A program made the translations under genes and the position numbers. Shown here in pieces: positions 41,546 to 49,805 of a stretch of DNA of 64,000 nucleotides. The number at the start of each line of letters is the position of its first letter. Within the stretch, counting starts at the first letter, position 1. The DNA is from Myxococcota bacterium (GTDB lineage: Bacteria > Myxococcota_A > Bradymonadia > UBA7976 > UBA1532), in contig CAUJDF010000002.1 of NCBI GenBank assembly GCA_963169045.1, positions 1-64,000 of the forward strand, read 5' to 3'. The notes below the pieces were generated by a model. It was not told the origin of the DNA. It saw only the letters and a list, made by a program, of their open reading frames with translations, and searched no databases.

Positions 41546-42795
41546 TGGGCCCGGCCGGACATCCGCCCGAGAGCGAGCTGATCTACGACTGGAACTCCAA
41601 GCGTCGGCGGTCGAGGCTCACCGACGGGCGGGTCCGGTTCTACGACGAGACGCTGCGCGACGGCATCCAGGGCCCGTCGGTCACCGACCCGCCCATCGAG
41701 GCCAAGAAGCGCATCGTGTCGCTGGCCGCCGAGGTCGGCATCGACTGCATCGACATCGGCCTGCCGGGCGCGGGGCCGCGCGCCGTTGACGACGTCACCG
41801 CCCTCGCCCGCCACATCATCGCGGAAAAGCTGAAGATCCTGCCGTCTTGCGCCGCGCGCACCCACGTGAACGACATCCGGCCGGTGGTCGAGATCAGCCA
41901 GAAGACGGGCCTCGAGATCGAGGTGATGGCGTTCCTCGGCACGAGCCCCATCCGGCAGTACGCCGAGGATTGGGACCTCGACCGCCTCGTGCGCCTCAGC
42001 GGCGAGGCGATCGCCTTCGCGGCGAAGGAGGGCCTGCCGGTCACGTTCGTCACCGAGGACACCGTCCGCAGCCGCCCCGACACGCTGCAGAAGCTCTTCC
42101 TGAACGCCATCGAGATGGGGGCGCGGCGCCTCTGCCTGTGCGACACGGTGGGCCACTGCACGCCCGACGGCGTCCGCAACCTCATCGAGTGGACACGGAA
42201 CCTGATCGAGGGCACGGGGCAGACGATCGGCATCGACTGGCACGGCCACAACGATCGCGGCCTGGCGGTCGCCAACACGGTGTTCGCCGCGGAGTACGGC
42301 GCCGACCGTGTGCACGGCACCGCCCTCGGCATCGGCGAGCGCGTGGGCAACGCCGCGCTCGACCAGGTGCTGATCAACATGAAGCTGCTCGGTGAGATCG
42401 ACCGCGACCTGTCCAAGCTCGGCGAGTGGGTCGCGACGGTGGCCGAGGCCTGCAACGTCCCGATTCCGTACAACTATCCGGTCTTCGGGAACGACGCCTT
42501 CCGCACGGCGACCGGCGTGCACGCCGCCGCCGTGATCAAGGCGCGCAAGAAGGGCGAGCACTGGCTGGCGGATCGCATCTACAGCGGCGTGCCCGCAGGC
42601 TGGTTCGGCAAGGAGCAGCGCATCGAGGTGGGCCACATGAGCGGCCTGTCCAACGTGGTGTGCTGGCTCGAGCACCATGGCTACGAGCCGAACGACGCCC
42701 TCGCCCAGCATGTCTTCGCCGCCGCCAAAGCGACGAACCACACCCTCACCGACGACGAGGTCCACACCCTCGTGCGCGACTTCCTCGGCAACTGA
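41545..42795 (+). CDS. HMGL-like (2-isopropylmalate synthase-related) aldolase
   Basis: The 416-residue protein is a TIM-barrel enzyme of the DRE metallolyase family. The catalytic Arg-Asp pair and metal Asp lie in FYDETLRDGIQGPS, the two metal His residues in DWHGHNDRGLA, and the glycine loop in GTALGIGERVGNAALDQ. These fit Claisen-type synthases (isopropylmalate, citramalate, homocitrate) or lyases. The C-terminal regulatory domain of LeuA is missing, and the last ~110 residues (NYPVFGNDAFRTATGVHAAA onward) correspond to the subdomain used by synthases. Coupled to the thiolase by a TGATG overlap, it may act on thiolase-derived acyl-CoA. Exact reaction is unknown. Confidence 0.78.
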   Translation: MGPAGHPPESELIYDWNSKRRRSRLTDGRVRFYDETLRDGIQGPSVTDPPIEAKKRIVSLAAEVGIDCIDIGLPGAGPRAVDDVTALARHIIAEKLKILPSCAARTHVNDIRPVVEISQKTGLEIEVMAFLGTSPIRQYAEDWDLDRLVRLSGEAIAFAAKEGLPVTFVTEDTVRSRPDTLQKLFLNAIEMGARRLCLCDTVGHCTPDGVRNLIEWTRNLIEGTGQTIGIDWHGHNDRGLAVANTVFAAEYGADRVHGTALGIGERVGNAALDQVLINMKLLGEIDRDLSKLGEWVATVAEACNVPIPYNYPVFGNDAFRTATGVHAAAVIKARKKGEHWLADRIYSGVPAGWFGKEQRIEVGHMSGLSNVVCWLEHHGYEPNDALAQHVFAAAKATNHTLTDDEVHTLVRDFLGN

Positions 42796-42820
42796 CCCCT
42801 CGGTCGCTCGTGCCCCGCCG

Positions 42821-44191
42821 TCAGGCGGTGGCCGCCGTCAGCGCGATGCGCTCGAGACGCAGCTCGATCCGCCGGCGCACCAGATCGAGGTGCGTCCGGA
42901 AGGCGTAAAGCTTGTCGGAGTAGGCCAGCGGCGTCGGGATGCGCTTGACGGCGCGGTCGACGTCGTCGAGGCGCTGCAACATGGTGCGGAGGCGCTCGGC
43001 GTCGACGTCCTCCTGCTCAAGCTCGAGCTCGACCTCCTTGAGCCGCGCGTACCAGCGATAGATGCGCGAGCGCACGCGCCACTGGTAGATGGGCGGGACG
43101 AGCCGCATCAGCGGGATGAGCACCGCCAGCAACGGCACGAGCATGACCCACGTGCGGTCGATGAGGTTCGCCGCCCAGAAGGGCAGGTGCCGCTGCAGCA
43201 AGGGCGCGCCCGAGGTGTAGTACCGACGCGCCTCGTCGGACAGCGGGAGGCCGCTCTCGAACGGCGCCGGGAAGGTGCCCGCCGCCGAGACGAGGCGCGC
43301 CTCGTGGTGGATCTCGGTGGCCGCGCGCAGGAGCAGGTAGGCGAGCGCAGGGTGCAGCGAGTCGCGGATGGCCAGGTTGGCCGTCGGCGAGAGCAGCAGC
43401 ACGTCTTGGCCCGGGACGTCGGCCGCCAGGTCGAACACGCCGCGCGGGAGCACGAGCTTCGTCAGGTACGGGAAGCGGCGCGCGTACGCGTCGGCGCGGG
43501 CGACGCTCAGCAGGCGCACGCCCGGCACGGCGGCGAGCTTGTGGATGCGCGGCGAGTTGGCCGTCGACACCAGGAACACCGCGTCGATCGCGCCCGCCGT
43601 GAGCTGCTCGATGCCCTTGTCGCGGCCCAGCGGCAGGAGCTCCGTCGGCGCCGCGTCCGACTTCGTGGCGCCGAGCAGCGCCAGCGCCAGCGACCGCGTG
43701 CCGCTGTTCTCCGGCCCCACGGCGATGCGCCGTCCCCTCAGCCCTGTGAAGTCGTCGATCGGCTCGCCTCGATAGAACACCCAGATCGGCGCGTAGTAGA
43801 GGCTGCCGAGCGATTGGATGTTCGCCGCCTTCTCCGGCGGCACCGGGCCACCCTCGACGAACGTGACGTCGACGCCGGCCTCCGTCTCCCGCAGTGGACC
43901 GAGGCCGTCCGTCGCGCCGTCCCAGTCGCGCACCTCGAGGTTCACGCCGTGCTTCGCGAGGAATGCCTTGTACTTCTTGGCGTAGTGGCCGTAGCCGCCT
44001 TCGTCGCGGCGCACCGACATCACGATCGTCGTCGGCGGCGCCGGCCGCAGGTACAGGAAGGTCAGCGCGAAGGCGCCGGCGACGAGGAGCAGCGCCGGCA
44101 CGAGCGTCAGCCAGAGGTCGCGGCGCTGGGCGCGCCACGAGAGCGGGATCACCGCGTCGACCTGGACGCGCGGTCGGCGAAAGCGGAGCAC
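42821..44191 (-). CDS. TAXI-family TRAP solute-binding-type membrane protein
   Basis: The 456-residue protein has an N-terminal membrane segment (about 28-46), then a periplasmic-binding-protein domain like TAXI/NMT1 proteins (GGYGHYAKKYKAFLAKHGVN, VFYRGEPIDDFTGLRGRRIA, then VGPENSGTRSLALALL). A second membrane segment (about 350-368) and a charged coiled-coil tail (about 385-450) complete it. Tethered binding proteins without adjacent TRAP permease genes are known; here no DctQ/M genes are nearby, so it may be a sensor or orphan binding component. The ATG or GTG beginning is followed directly by the membrane anchor with a basic n-region. Confidence 0.72.
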   Translation of the reverse strand: MLRFRRPRVQVDAVIPLSWRAQRRDLWLTLVPALLLVAGAFALTFLYLRPAPPTTIVMSVRRDEGGYGHYAKKYKAFLAKHGVNLEVRDWDGATDGLGPLRETEAGVDVTFVEGGPVPPEKAANIQSLGSLYYAPIWVFYRGEPIDDFTGLRGRRIAVGPENSGTRSLALALLGATKSDAAPTELLPLGRDKGIEQLTAGAIDAVFLVSTANSPRIHKLAAVPGVRLLSVARADAYARRFPYLTKLVLPRGVFDLAADVPGQDVLLLSPTANLAIRDSLHPALAYLLLRAATEIHHEARLVSAAGTFPAPFESGLPLSDEARRYYTSGAPLLQRHLPFWAANLIDRTWVMLVPLLAVLIPLMRLVPPIYQWRVRSRIYRWYARLKEVELELEQEDVDAERLRTMLQRLDDVDRAVKRIPTPLAYSDKLYAFRTHLDLVRRRIELRLERIALTAATA

Positions 44192-44222
44192 CGCACAATC
44201 TCATGCCGCATCGGGGGGCGCG

Positions 44223-44759
44223 TCAACGTCCCTCGATCGGCTCGACCACCGTGCGCACCACCGACAGGCCCTCGCGCACGTAGCGGCGCAGGCGCGGCCC
44301 GGACGCGCGCACCGGCGCCGGCAGCGCCTGCAGTCCCAGCCGACGGGCGAGCAGCAGCGCGCGCGGCAGGTGCCAGTCGTCGCTGACGATCCAGAACGGA
44401 GCGCCGTCGAGCAGCGCGCTCGAGTACCGGAGGTTCTCGAGCGTGTTGCGCGCGCGGTCCTCAGCGGCGAGCGCGTCGGCGGGCAGCCCCGCGGCGAGCG
44501 CGCGCGCCACCCCGGCCGCCGCCTCCCCGGCGCCGCTCACCACGAGCCGCGAGGCCCGGCCCGCGCGCCACAGCGCGACGGCGCCGTCCACCCGGCGGTC
44601 GAGGCCGGGGCCGGGCCGGCAGCCGAGGACGAGCGCGGGGCGCGCGACGTCTGGGACGACAGGCGCGCGAGGGGGCGCGGCCCGGGTCGCGACCCAGCCG
44701 GCGGCGAGGACCCACGCCGCCCCGCCCGAGCCGGCGAGCACCGCCGCGGTGCGGATCAC
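44223..44759 (-). CDS. DUF218/YdcF-like membrane-anchored protein
   Basis: The 178-residue protein has an N-terminal hydrophobic anchor (about 5-24) and a DUF218 fold. The first strand with loop is ALVLGCRPG, followed by RVDGAVALWRAGRASRLVVS-type helix and strand, EDRARNTLENLRYSSALL (the family's E/D-x-x-S/N-T-x-E-N motif) and IVSDDWHLPRALLLARRLGL. YdcF and SanA proteins bind nucleotides or envelope precursors; function is unproven. The GTG at 44759 overlaps the bioY stop (GTGA), so it is expressed with the biotin transporter gene. Confidence 0.8.
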   Translation of the reverse strand: MIRTAAVLAGSGGAAWVLAAGWVATRAAPPRAPVVPDVARPALVLGCRPGPGLDRRVDGAVALWRAGRASRLVVSGAGEAAAGVARALAAGLPADALAAEDRARNTLENLRYSSALLDGAPFWIVSDDWHLPRALLLARRLGLQALPAPVRASGPRLRRYVREGLSVVRTVVEPIEGR

Positions 44760-45349
44760 GCGCGCGTGAAGCGTTCGACGAGGCGCCAGGCGCTCGGGAA
44801 GAGGCCGGCGGCGAGGGCGGTCTTGAGGAGGTCGCCGGGCACGAACGGCAGCCAGCCGTGCTCGAGGGCCCAGCCGAGCGGCCTGCCGGTGGCGATGGCG
44901 AGGCCGGTCACGCCGAGGGCGAAGACGACCAGGCTGCCCACCTGAAAGGCGAGGAAGGCCGTCCACGGGCGACGGTCGGCGCGGCGCTCGGCGAGGCGGC
45001 CGACGATCCAGGCGGCGGGCACGAAGGCGACGAGGTACCCGGCGGTGGGGCCGAGCAGGTTCGCGACGCCCGCCTCACCGCCCGCGTAGAACGGCAGGCC
45101 GGCGGCCCCGAGCAGCAGGTACAGCGCCAACGACAGCGAGCCGCGGCGGGCGCCGAGCGCGGCGCCCGTCAGGGCCACGCCCAGCGTCTGGCCCGTGATC
45201 GGCACGGGCGTGAACCCGAGCGGGATCTGTACCTGCGCCAGCAGCGCCACGAACAGCGCGCCGCCGAGCACGACCGCCGCGTCACGCCAGCGCGCCGCCG
45301 GCACGATGCGGTCGATGAGCACCGGCGCGGTCAGGGTCCCCGTGGCCAT
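44756..45349 (-). CDS. bioY: Biotin transporter BioY
   Basis: The 197-residue protein is an S component of the ECF-type biotin transporter, with about six hydrophobic helices and the family signatures VQIPLGFTPVPITGQTLGV and LGPTAGYLVAF. The C-terminal GDLLKTALA matches the biotin-contact segment. BioY can transport biotin alone or with EcfAT; no ECF ATPase genes are close. GGAGG 8 bp upstream supports ATG at 45349. No biotin (BirA) operator was seen in the 116-bp upstream gap, which holds nothing else recognisable. It is followed by a coupled DUF218 gene. Confidence 0.93.
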   Translation of the reverse strand: MATGTLTAPVLIDRIVPAARWRDAAVVLGGALFVALLAQVQIPLGFTPVPITGQTLGVALTGAALGARRGSLSLALYLLLGAAGLPFYAGGEAGVANLLGPTAGYLVAFVPAAWIVGRLAERRADRRPWTAFLAFQVGSLVVFALGVTGLAIATGRPLGWALEHGWLPFVPGDLLKTALAAGLFPSAWRLVERFTRA

Positions 45350-45465
45350 GGACTCGCCTCCTCTTTCGCCTCGCGTCCGCGCCGTTCTACGCAGCTTCGC
45401 CCGCTCGCGCAACCCCGCCCCGCGCCCGAGCCCGCGCCGGGTCCCCGGTTCATGGGAACACCCTG

Positions 45466-46560
45466 TCAGTTCGTGGTGGCGGAGGCCTGGCTGGGCGGCG
45501 CCGGGACGGCGTCCTTGATGCGCGCGGTCACGTCGAGCTTCGCGTTCAGCAAGCCGTCGTCGAGCGCCGGGAAGAGGATGGAGAACTGCCGCAGATCGCC
45601 GGGCTCGAGGCGGAGCGCGATCGACGCGTCGCGATCCCGCGCGAAGTGCGGGTGGCGCGGGTCGCTGGCGGCGGCGACGGCGGCCTCGCGCTCGAGCGGC
45701 TCGCAGCACCAGACCTCGCGGCGCCGCTTCGGCACGTCGTCGGCCCGCAGCGTCGCCTCGAGGCGGATGGCCGTCTGGACGCGGTCGGTGCCGTTGAAGA
45801 TCTGGCCGTGCACCACCGCCGCGTGGCGCTCGGGCAGCGGCTCGACCTGCTGGACCTCGACGTCGAGCGTGGTCGTCGCCGGCGGGATGGGCGCGGCGGC
45901 CCCGGGCGCGGCGGCGACGGTGGCGGGCGCCGCAGGCGCTGGGGCGGGGGTCACGGGGTCGACGGGTCGCGTCAGGACGAAGGCGAGCAGCGCCGACGCC
46001 GCGACGGCGCCAGCGCCTGCGAGCGCCATCCCGAGGCGTCGCCGAGTGCGCGGGGCCGGCGCGGCGGAGACCACGGCCACCTCGACCGGCGCGAGCGCCG
46101 GCTCGACCGGCGCCTCATCACCGTGGCGCGGCCTGCCGAACGTGGCGGGGATCGAGATGACGCGCGCCTGCGGACGCCGCGCCCCCGGCGGGAAGCGCGC
46201 GGCCAGCGTCACCTGCCGCCGGCGCACGCGCTGCCTCACGGGCGCGCCGCGCACGTAGAGGTAACCGTCGAGGCTCGGCTCGGCGGCGAGCGCTTCGTCG
46301 GGCGGCGCTTCCGACGCGGCCGGCAGGGGACGCGCCGGCGCGGCCGGTGCGCCGGGCATCGTCCGCGTCCGCGCGAAGATCGCCGCGCTCGGCGCCTCGC
46401 CGGCGGGCGCCCGCCGCTCGCCCGTGGGCACGACCGCCCCGCCCCGCTCGACGCGGAATTCACCGCCGCAACCCGGACACCGCGCCTCGAAGGCGGCGCC
46501 GGCGATGAGCTCTATCGGGAAGTCGTAGCCGGCCTCGCAGCCGGGACAAGCGATGCGCAT
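45466..46560 (-). CDS. Zinc-ribbon membrane protein (MJ0042 / DUF3426-like)
   Basis: A 364-residue protein that begins with an MJ0042-type zinc ribbon (CPGCEAGYDFP, then CPGCGGEFRV; four Cys in CxxC pairs). A low-complexity cytosolic linker follows, then a single membrane helix (about 180-200), a Pro/Ala segment and a C-terminal extracytoplasmic domain (AAVVHGQIFNGTDRVQTAIR) of DUF3426 type. In this domain a Cys pair (EVWCCEPLE) sits between strands. The family is widespread in Myxococcota and Proteobacteria but without known activity. It is divergent from a kinase gene, with an 81-bp gap. Confidence 0.78.
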   Translation of the reverse strand: MRIACPGCEAGYDFPIELIAGAAFEARCPGCGGEFRVERGGAVVPTGERRAPAGEAPSAAIFARTRTMPGAPAAPARPLPAASEAPPDEALAAEPSLDGYLYVRGAPVRQRVRRRQVTLAARFPPGARRPQARVISIPATFGRPRHGDEAPVEPALAPVEVAVVSAAPAPRTRRRLGMALAGAGAVAASALLAFVLTRPVDPVTPAPAPAAPATVAAAPGAAAPIPPATTTLDVEVQQVEPLPERHAAVVHGQIFNGTDRVQTAIRLEATLRADDVPKRRREVWCCEPLEREAAVAAASDPRHPHFARDRDASIALRLEPGDLRQFSILFPALDDGLLNAKLDVTARIKDAVPAPPSQASATTN

Positions 46561-46641
46561 GGACGCCGAATCCTAGCACCCGGGCAAAGCAGCGGTCCGC
46601 TTCTTCGCTCGGCGGACGAACCCCTGTACACTGTCCCGTCG

Positions 46642-49248
46642 ATGTCCACCGTCGACGAACGTCGCCTGCTCGAGCTGCTGCGCGAGCGGCTCGGCGTCCC
46701 CGAATCGCTGCTGCGGGGCCTGCGCCGCAGCGCGTCCGCCGACCTGCCGCTGACCGAGGCGCTCCTCGTCGCCGGCATCGTCTCGCCGGAACAGCTGGCG
46801 ACCTTCGACGCGGAGCTCGCCGCGCACACGGCGGCCGCCGCCGAGGCGCCCGCGCCCGAGCCTCCCCCCGCGCCCGAGCCTCCCCCCGCGCCGGCCGCGC
46901 CCCCCGCCGTTCCGAAGGGCCCGGTCCCGCACCTCGCCGACGGCCCCGAGCGCTTCCACCTCGGCGAGGAGATCGCCCGCGGCGGCATGGGACGCATCGT
47001 CGCGGCCACCGACGGCAACCTCGGGCGCGAGGTCGTCCTCAAGCTGCTGCTGCAGGACGTCGCCGAGCAGACCGGCCTGAAGCTGCGCTTCGTCGAAGAA
47101 GCGCAGATCACCGGGCAGCTGCAGCATCCCAACATCGTCCCCGTCTACGACCTCGGCACCCTCGAAGACGGCCAGCTCTACTTCGCGATGAAGCGCGTGC
47201 GCGGCCGGACGCTGCGCGACGTGCTCCGCGACCTGCGCCACCAGGTGCCCGACGCCGAGCGCACGTTCGGGCGCGCGCGCCTGCTGAACATCTTCCAGCA
47301 GGTGTGCATGGGCATCGCCTATGCCCACAGCCGCGGGGTCGTGCACCGCGACCTGAAGCCGTCGAACGTCATGCTCGGCGACTTCGGCGAGGTCCTGGTC
47401 ATGGACTGGGGCCTCGCCAAGATCCTGTCGCGCGCCGCCGACGACCGCGTGCGCAGCCACCGCGAGGCGCTGCGCGAGTGGCAGACGCGGCACGGCGAGG
47501 TGATCGGCACGCCCGGCTACATGCCGCCGGAGCTGGCGCTCGGCCAGCTGGACGAGGTGGACGAGCGGTCCGACGTCTACAGCCTGGGCGCGATCCTCTA
47601 CGAGATCCTGACGCTGCGGCCGCCGTATGGCGGGCGCGACGGCAAAGCCATCCTGCGCAAGCTGCTGCGCGACCCGGTGGTGCCGCCGCGGGAGCGCGCG
47701 CCGGACCGCGACGTCCCCCTGGCGCTCGAGCAGGTGTGCCTGCGCTGTCTCGCCAAGGACCGCGCCCAGCGCTTCTCCTCCGCGCTCGAGGTGCACGCCG
47801 CCGTCGAGGCGTGGCTCGAGGGCGCGCGCGAGGACGAACGTCGCCGCGCCGCCGCCCAGGTCCGCATCGCCGAGGGCCGCGAGCGCGCCGCCGAGCACCA
47901 GGCGGCCCGGCAGGCGGTGGAGCGGCTGAGCGCGGAGGTCGACGGACGCCGCCTGCTGCTGATGCCGTGGGCCGGCCCGGAACAGCGCCGCCCGCTGTGG
48001 ACGGCCGAGGAGCGCCTCGCGCGCGCCGAGCGCGAGGCCATCGAGTCCTTCACGCGCGCCGTGCAGACGTTTCGCTCGGCGCTGAGCGACGATCCGAAGA
48101 GCGAAGAGGCGCGCGAGGGACTGTGCGGGCTCTACTGGGAGCGCTTCGTCGAGGCCGAGGCCGAGGGCGACCGCGCCGCGCTCATCCACTACGGGACGCT
48201 GCTGCGCGACGTCGACACGGGCGCGTACGCCGCCCGCCTGCGCGGCGACGGCCGGCTGCGCGTCGAGAGCGATCCGCCGGGCGCGCGCGCCATCCTCTTC
48301 AGCTACGAGGCCCGGGACCGGGTGCTCGTGCCCGTCCAGCCGCGGGACCTCGGCCGCACGCCCTGCGAGGTCGACCCGCTGCCCATGGGCAGCTATCTGC
48401 TCGTCCTGCGGGCGCCGGGCCTGCGCGACGCCCAGATGCCCGTCCGCATCGACCGGCTCGGCGACGTGGCGCTGAACGTCCGGCTGCTGCACGACGCGGC
48501 CATCGGCACCGGCTTCGTCTACGTCCCCGCGGGCGACGTGATGCTCGGCGGCGACGCGCAGGCCTCGTCGCCCCTGCCCGGCCAGCGCCAGTGGGTCGAC
48601 GGGTTCTGCATCGCGCGACTGCCGGTGAGCTGCCGCCAGTATCTCGATTTCCTCAATGATCTCGCGAAGTCCGACCGCGAGGCGGCGCGGCGGCGCGCCC
48701 CGAGGCTGTTCAGCGGCGGTGGCGCGCTGTTCCGCGAGGACCACGGACGCTTCCACCTCCCCGCGCGCAGCCCGCAGGGCGATCCGTGGGATCCGAACTG
48801 GCCCGTGTTCGGCGTGAGCGCCCACGACGCCGAAGCCTACAGCGCGTGGCGCGGGGCGCTCGACGGCGTGCGCTACCGGCTGCCGACCGAGGCCGAGTGG
48901 GAGAAGGCCGCGCGCGGCGCCGACGGCCGCCGCTTCCCCTGGGGCGACCTGTGGGAGGCGACGTACTGCAAGTGCGCCCACGCGCGACCGGGTCCGCCGT
49001 CGCTCGAGCCGTGCGGCAGCTACCCGCACGACCGCAGCCCCTACGGGGTGATGGATCTCGCCGGCGGCGTGAAGGACTGGACGGTGGGCGTCGCCGTCCC
49101 CGGCGAGGACGGCGACTCCCTGCGCGTCGCCCGCGGCGGCAGTTGGAACCAGCTCGACCTGCACGCGCGCGCCGCGTCTCGCTACGTCGTCGCCAGCGAC
49201 GGCGTGGCGCCCTCCATCGGCTTCCGGCTCGCGCACGACCTCCCCTGA
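46642..49248 (+). CDS. Ser/Thr protein kinase fused to SUMF1/formylglycine-enzyme-like domain
   Basis: The 868-residue protein has an N-terminal helical part and a Pro/Ala linker (about 70-95, with PEPPPAPEPPPAP repeats). A kinase domain (about 105-395) follows with ARGGMGRIVAAT, Lys134, HRDLKPSN (235-242) and DWG instead of DFG (about 255). After a coiled region comes a PEGA-like segment (RVESDPPGARAILFSYE, about 540) and then a SUMF1/FGE-type domain from about 625 (FVYVPAGDVMLGGDA, YRLPTEAEWEKAARGADGRR, GGSWNQLDLHARAASRY). Such fusions, typical of Myxococcota and Planctomycetota, may have lost oxidase function and use the domain for ligand binding. Catalytic Cys residues of true FGE were not located. 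Confidence 0.88.
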   Translation: MSTVDERRLLELLRERLGVPESLLRGLRRSASADLPLTEALLVAGIVSPEQLATFDAELAAHTAAAAEAPAPEPPPAPEPPPAPAAPPAVPKGPVPHLADGPERFHLGEEIARGGMGRIVAATDGNLGREVVLKLLLQDVAEQTGLKLRFVEEAQITGQLQHPNIVPVYDLGTLEDGQLYFAMKRVRGRTLRDVLRDLRHQVPDAERTFGRARLLNIFQQVCMGIAYAHSRGVVHRDLKPSNVMLGDFGEVLVMDWGLAKILSRAADDRVRSHREALREWQTRHGEVIGTPGYMPPELALGQLDEVDERSDVYSLGAILYEILTLRPPYGGRDGKAILRKLLRDPVVPPRERAPDRDVPLALEQVCLRCLAKDRAQRFSSALEVHAAVEAWLEGAREDERRRAAAQVRIAEGRERAAEHQAARQAVERLSAEVDGRRLLLMPWAGPEQRRPLWTAEERLARAEREAIESFTRAVQTFRSALSDDPKSEEAREGLCGLYWERFVEAEAEGDRAALIHYGTLLRDVDTGAYAARLRGDGRLRVESDPPGARAILFSYEARDRVLVPVQPRDLGRTPCEVDPLPMGSYLLVLRAPGLRDAQMPVRIDRLGDVALNVRLLHDAAIGTGFVYVPAGDVMLGGDAQASSPLPGQRQWVDGFCIARLPVSCRQYLDFLNDLAKSDREAARRRAPRLFSGGGALFREDHGRFHLPARSPQGDPWDPNWPVFGVSAHDAEAYSAWRGALDGVRYRLPTEAEWEKAARGADGRRFPWGDLWEATYCKCAHARPGPPSLEPCGSYPHDRSPYGVMDLAGGVKDWTVGVAVPGEDGDSLRVARGGSWNQLDLHARAASRYVVASDGVAPSIGFRLAHDLP

Positions 49249-49286
49249 AACGCGCCATCGCGCCGCGATTGCGCCAGAATGAGCGC

Positions 49287-49805
49287 GTGCTCCCCGCGTC
49301 CGAACCCCGGTCCGAGCCCGCGCCCGCGCCCCGCCGCCGGCCCTGGGCCGCGCACCTGCTCTGGCCGCTGCTGGCCGCCTGGGCCGGCTTCGTCTTCGTG
49401 CGCGCGCAGCGCGAGCTCACGGCGGACCTCGTCGTCCGCGGGCCGGAGCGCGAGTGGCGGTCTCCCGCCGCGGTCGCCGACGGCTGGATCCTCGACTCGC
49501 GACCGGGCCGCCTCGCGACGGAGCTCCGCGATCGGCTCCGCGCCGGCGCCCCAGTGCCCGCGAGCGACGATCCGCGCGCCGCGCTCGCCGCGCTGGACGT
49601 CGCCTTCACCGAAGGGCGCGGCGTGGGCGAGGGCCGTGAGCCGCGGGTGCTGCTCGCGCCGTCCGGTCCGCTGCTGCTCGTCGGCCTCTACGCGCGCGAT
49701 CCCGTCGTGTTCGACCCGGCGCGGGGCATCGTGCGCCTCCACGCCGGCGTGCTCGCCGACGACGTGCCGGCGCTGGTGCTCGACGCACGCGAGGCGCCCT
49801 GGTGA
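49287..49805 (+). CDS. Membrane-anchored protein of unknown function upstream of lnt
   Basis: A 172-residue protein with a Pro/Arg-rich cytosolic start, one membrane helix (about 22-40) and an extracytoplasmic alpha/beta region (FVRAQRELTADLVVRGPERE, then VLLAPSGPLLLVGLYARDPV). Nothing matches a family I know. GTG at 49287 is the probable start, and its stop overlaps the GTG of the lnt-like gene (GTGA), so the two are translationally coupled and may act together in the envelope. Confidence 0.6.
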   Translation: MLPASEPRSEPAPAPRRRPWAAHLLWPLLAAWAGFVFVRAQRELTADLVVRGPEREWRSPAAVADGWILDSRPGRLATELRDRLRAGAPVPASDDPRAALAALDVAFTEGRGVGEGREPRVLLAPSGPLLLVGLYARDPVVFDPARGIVRLHAGVLADDVPALVLDAREAPW

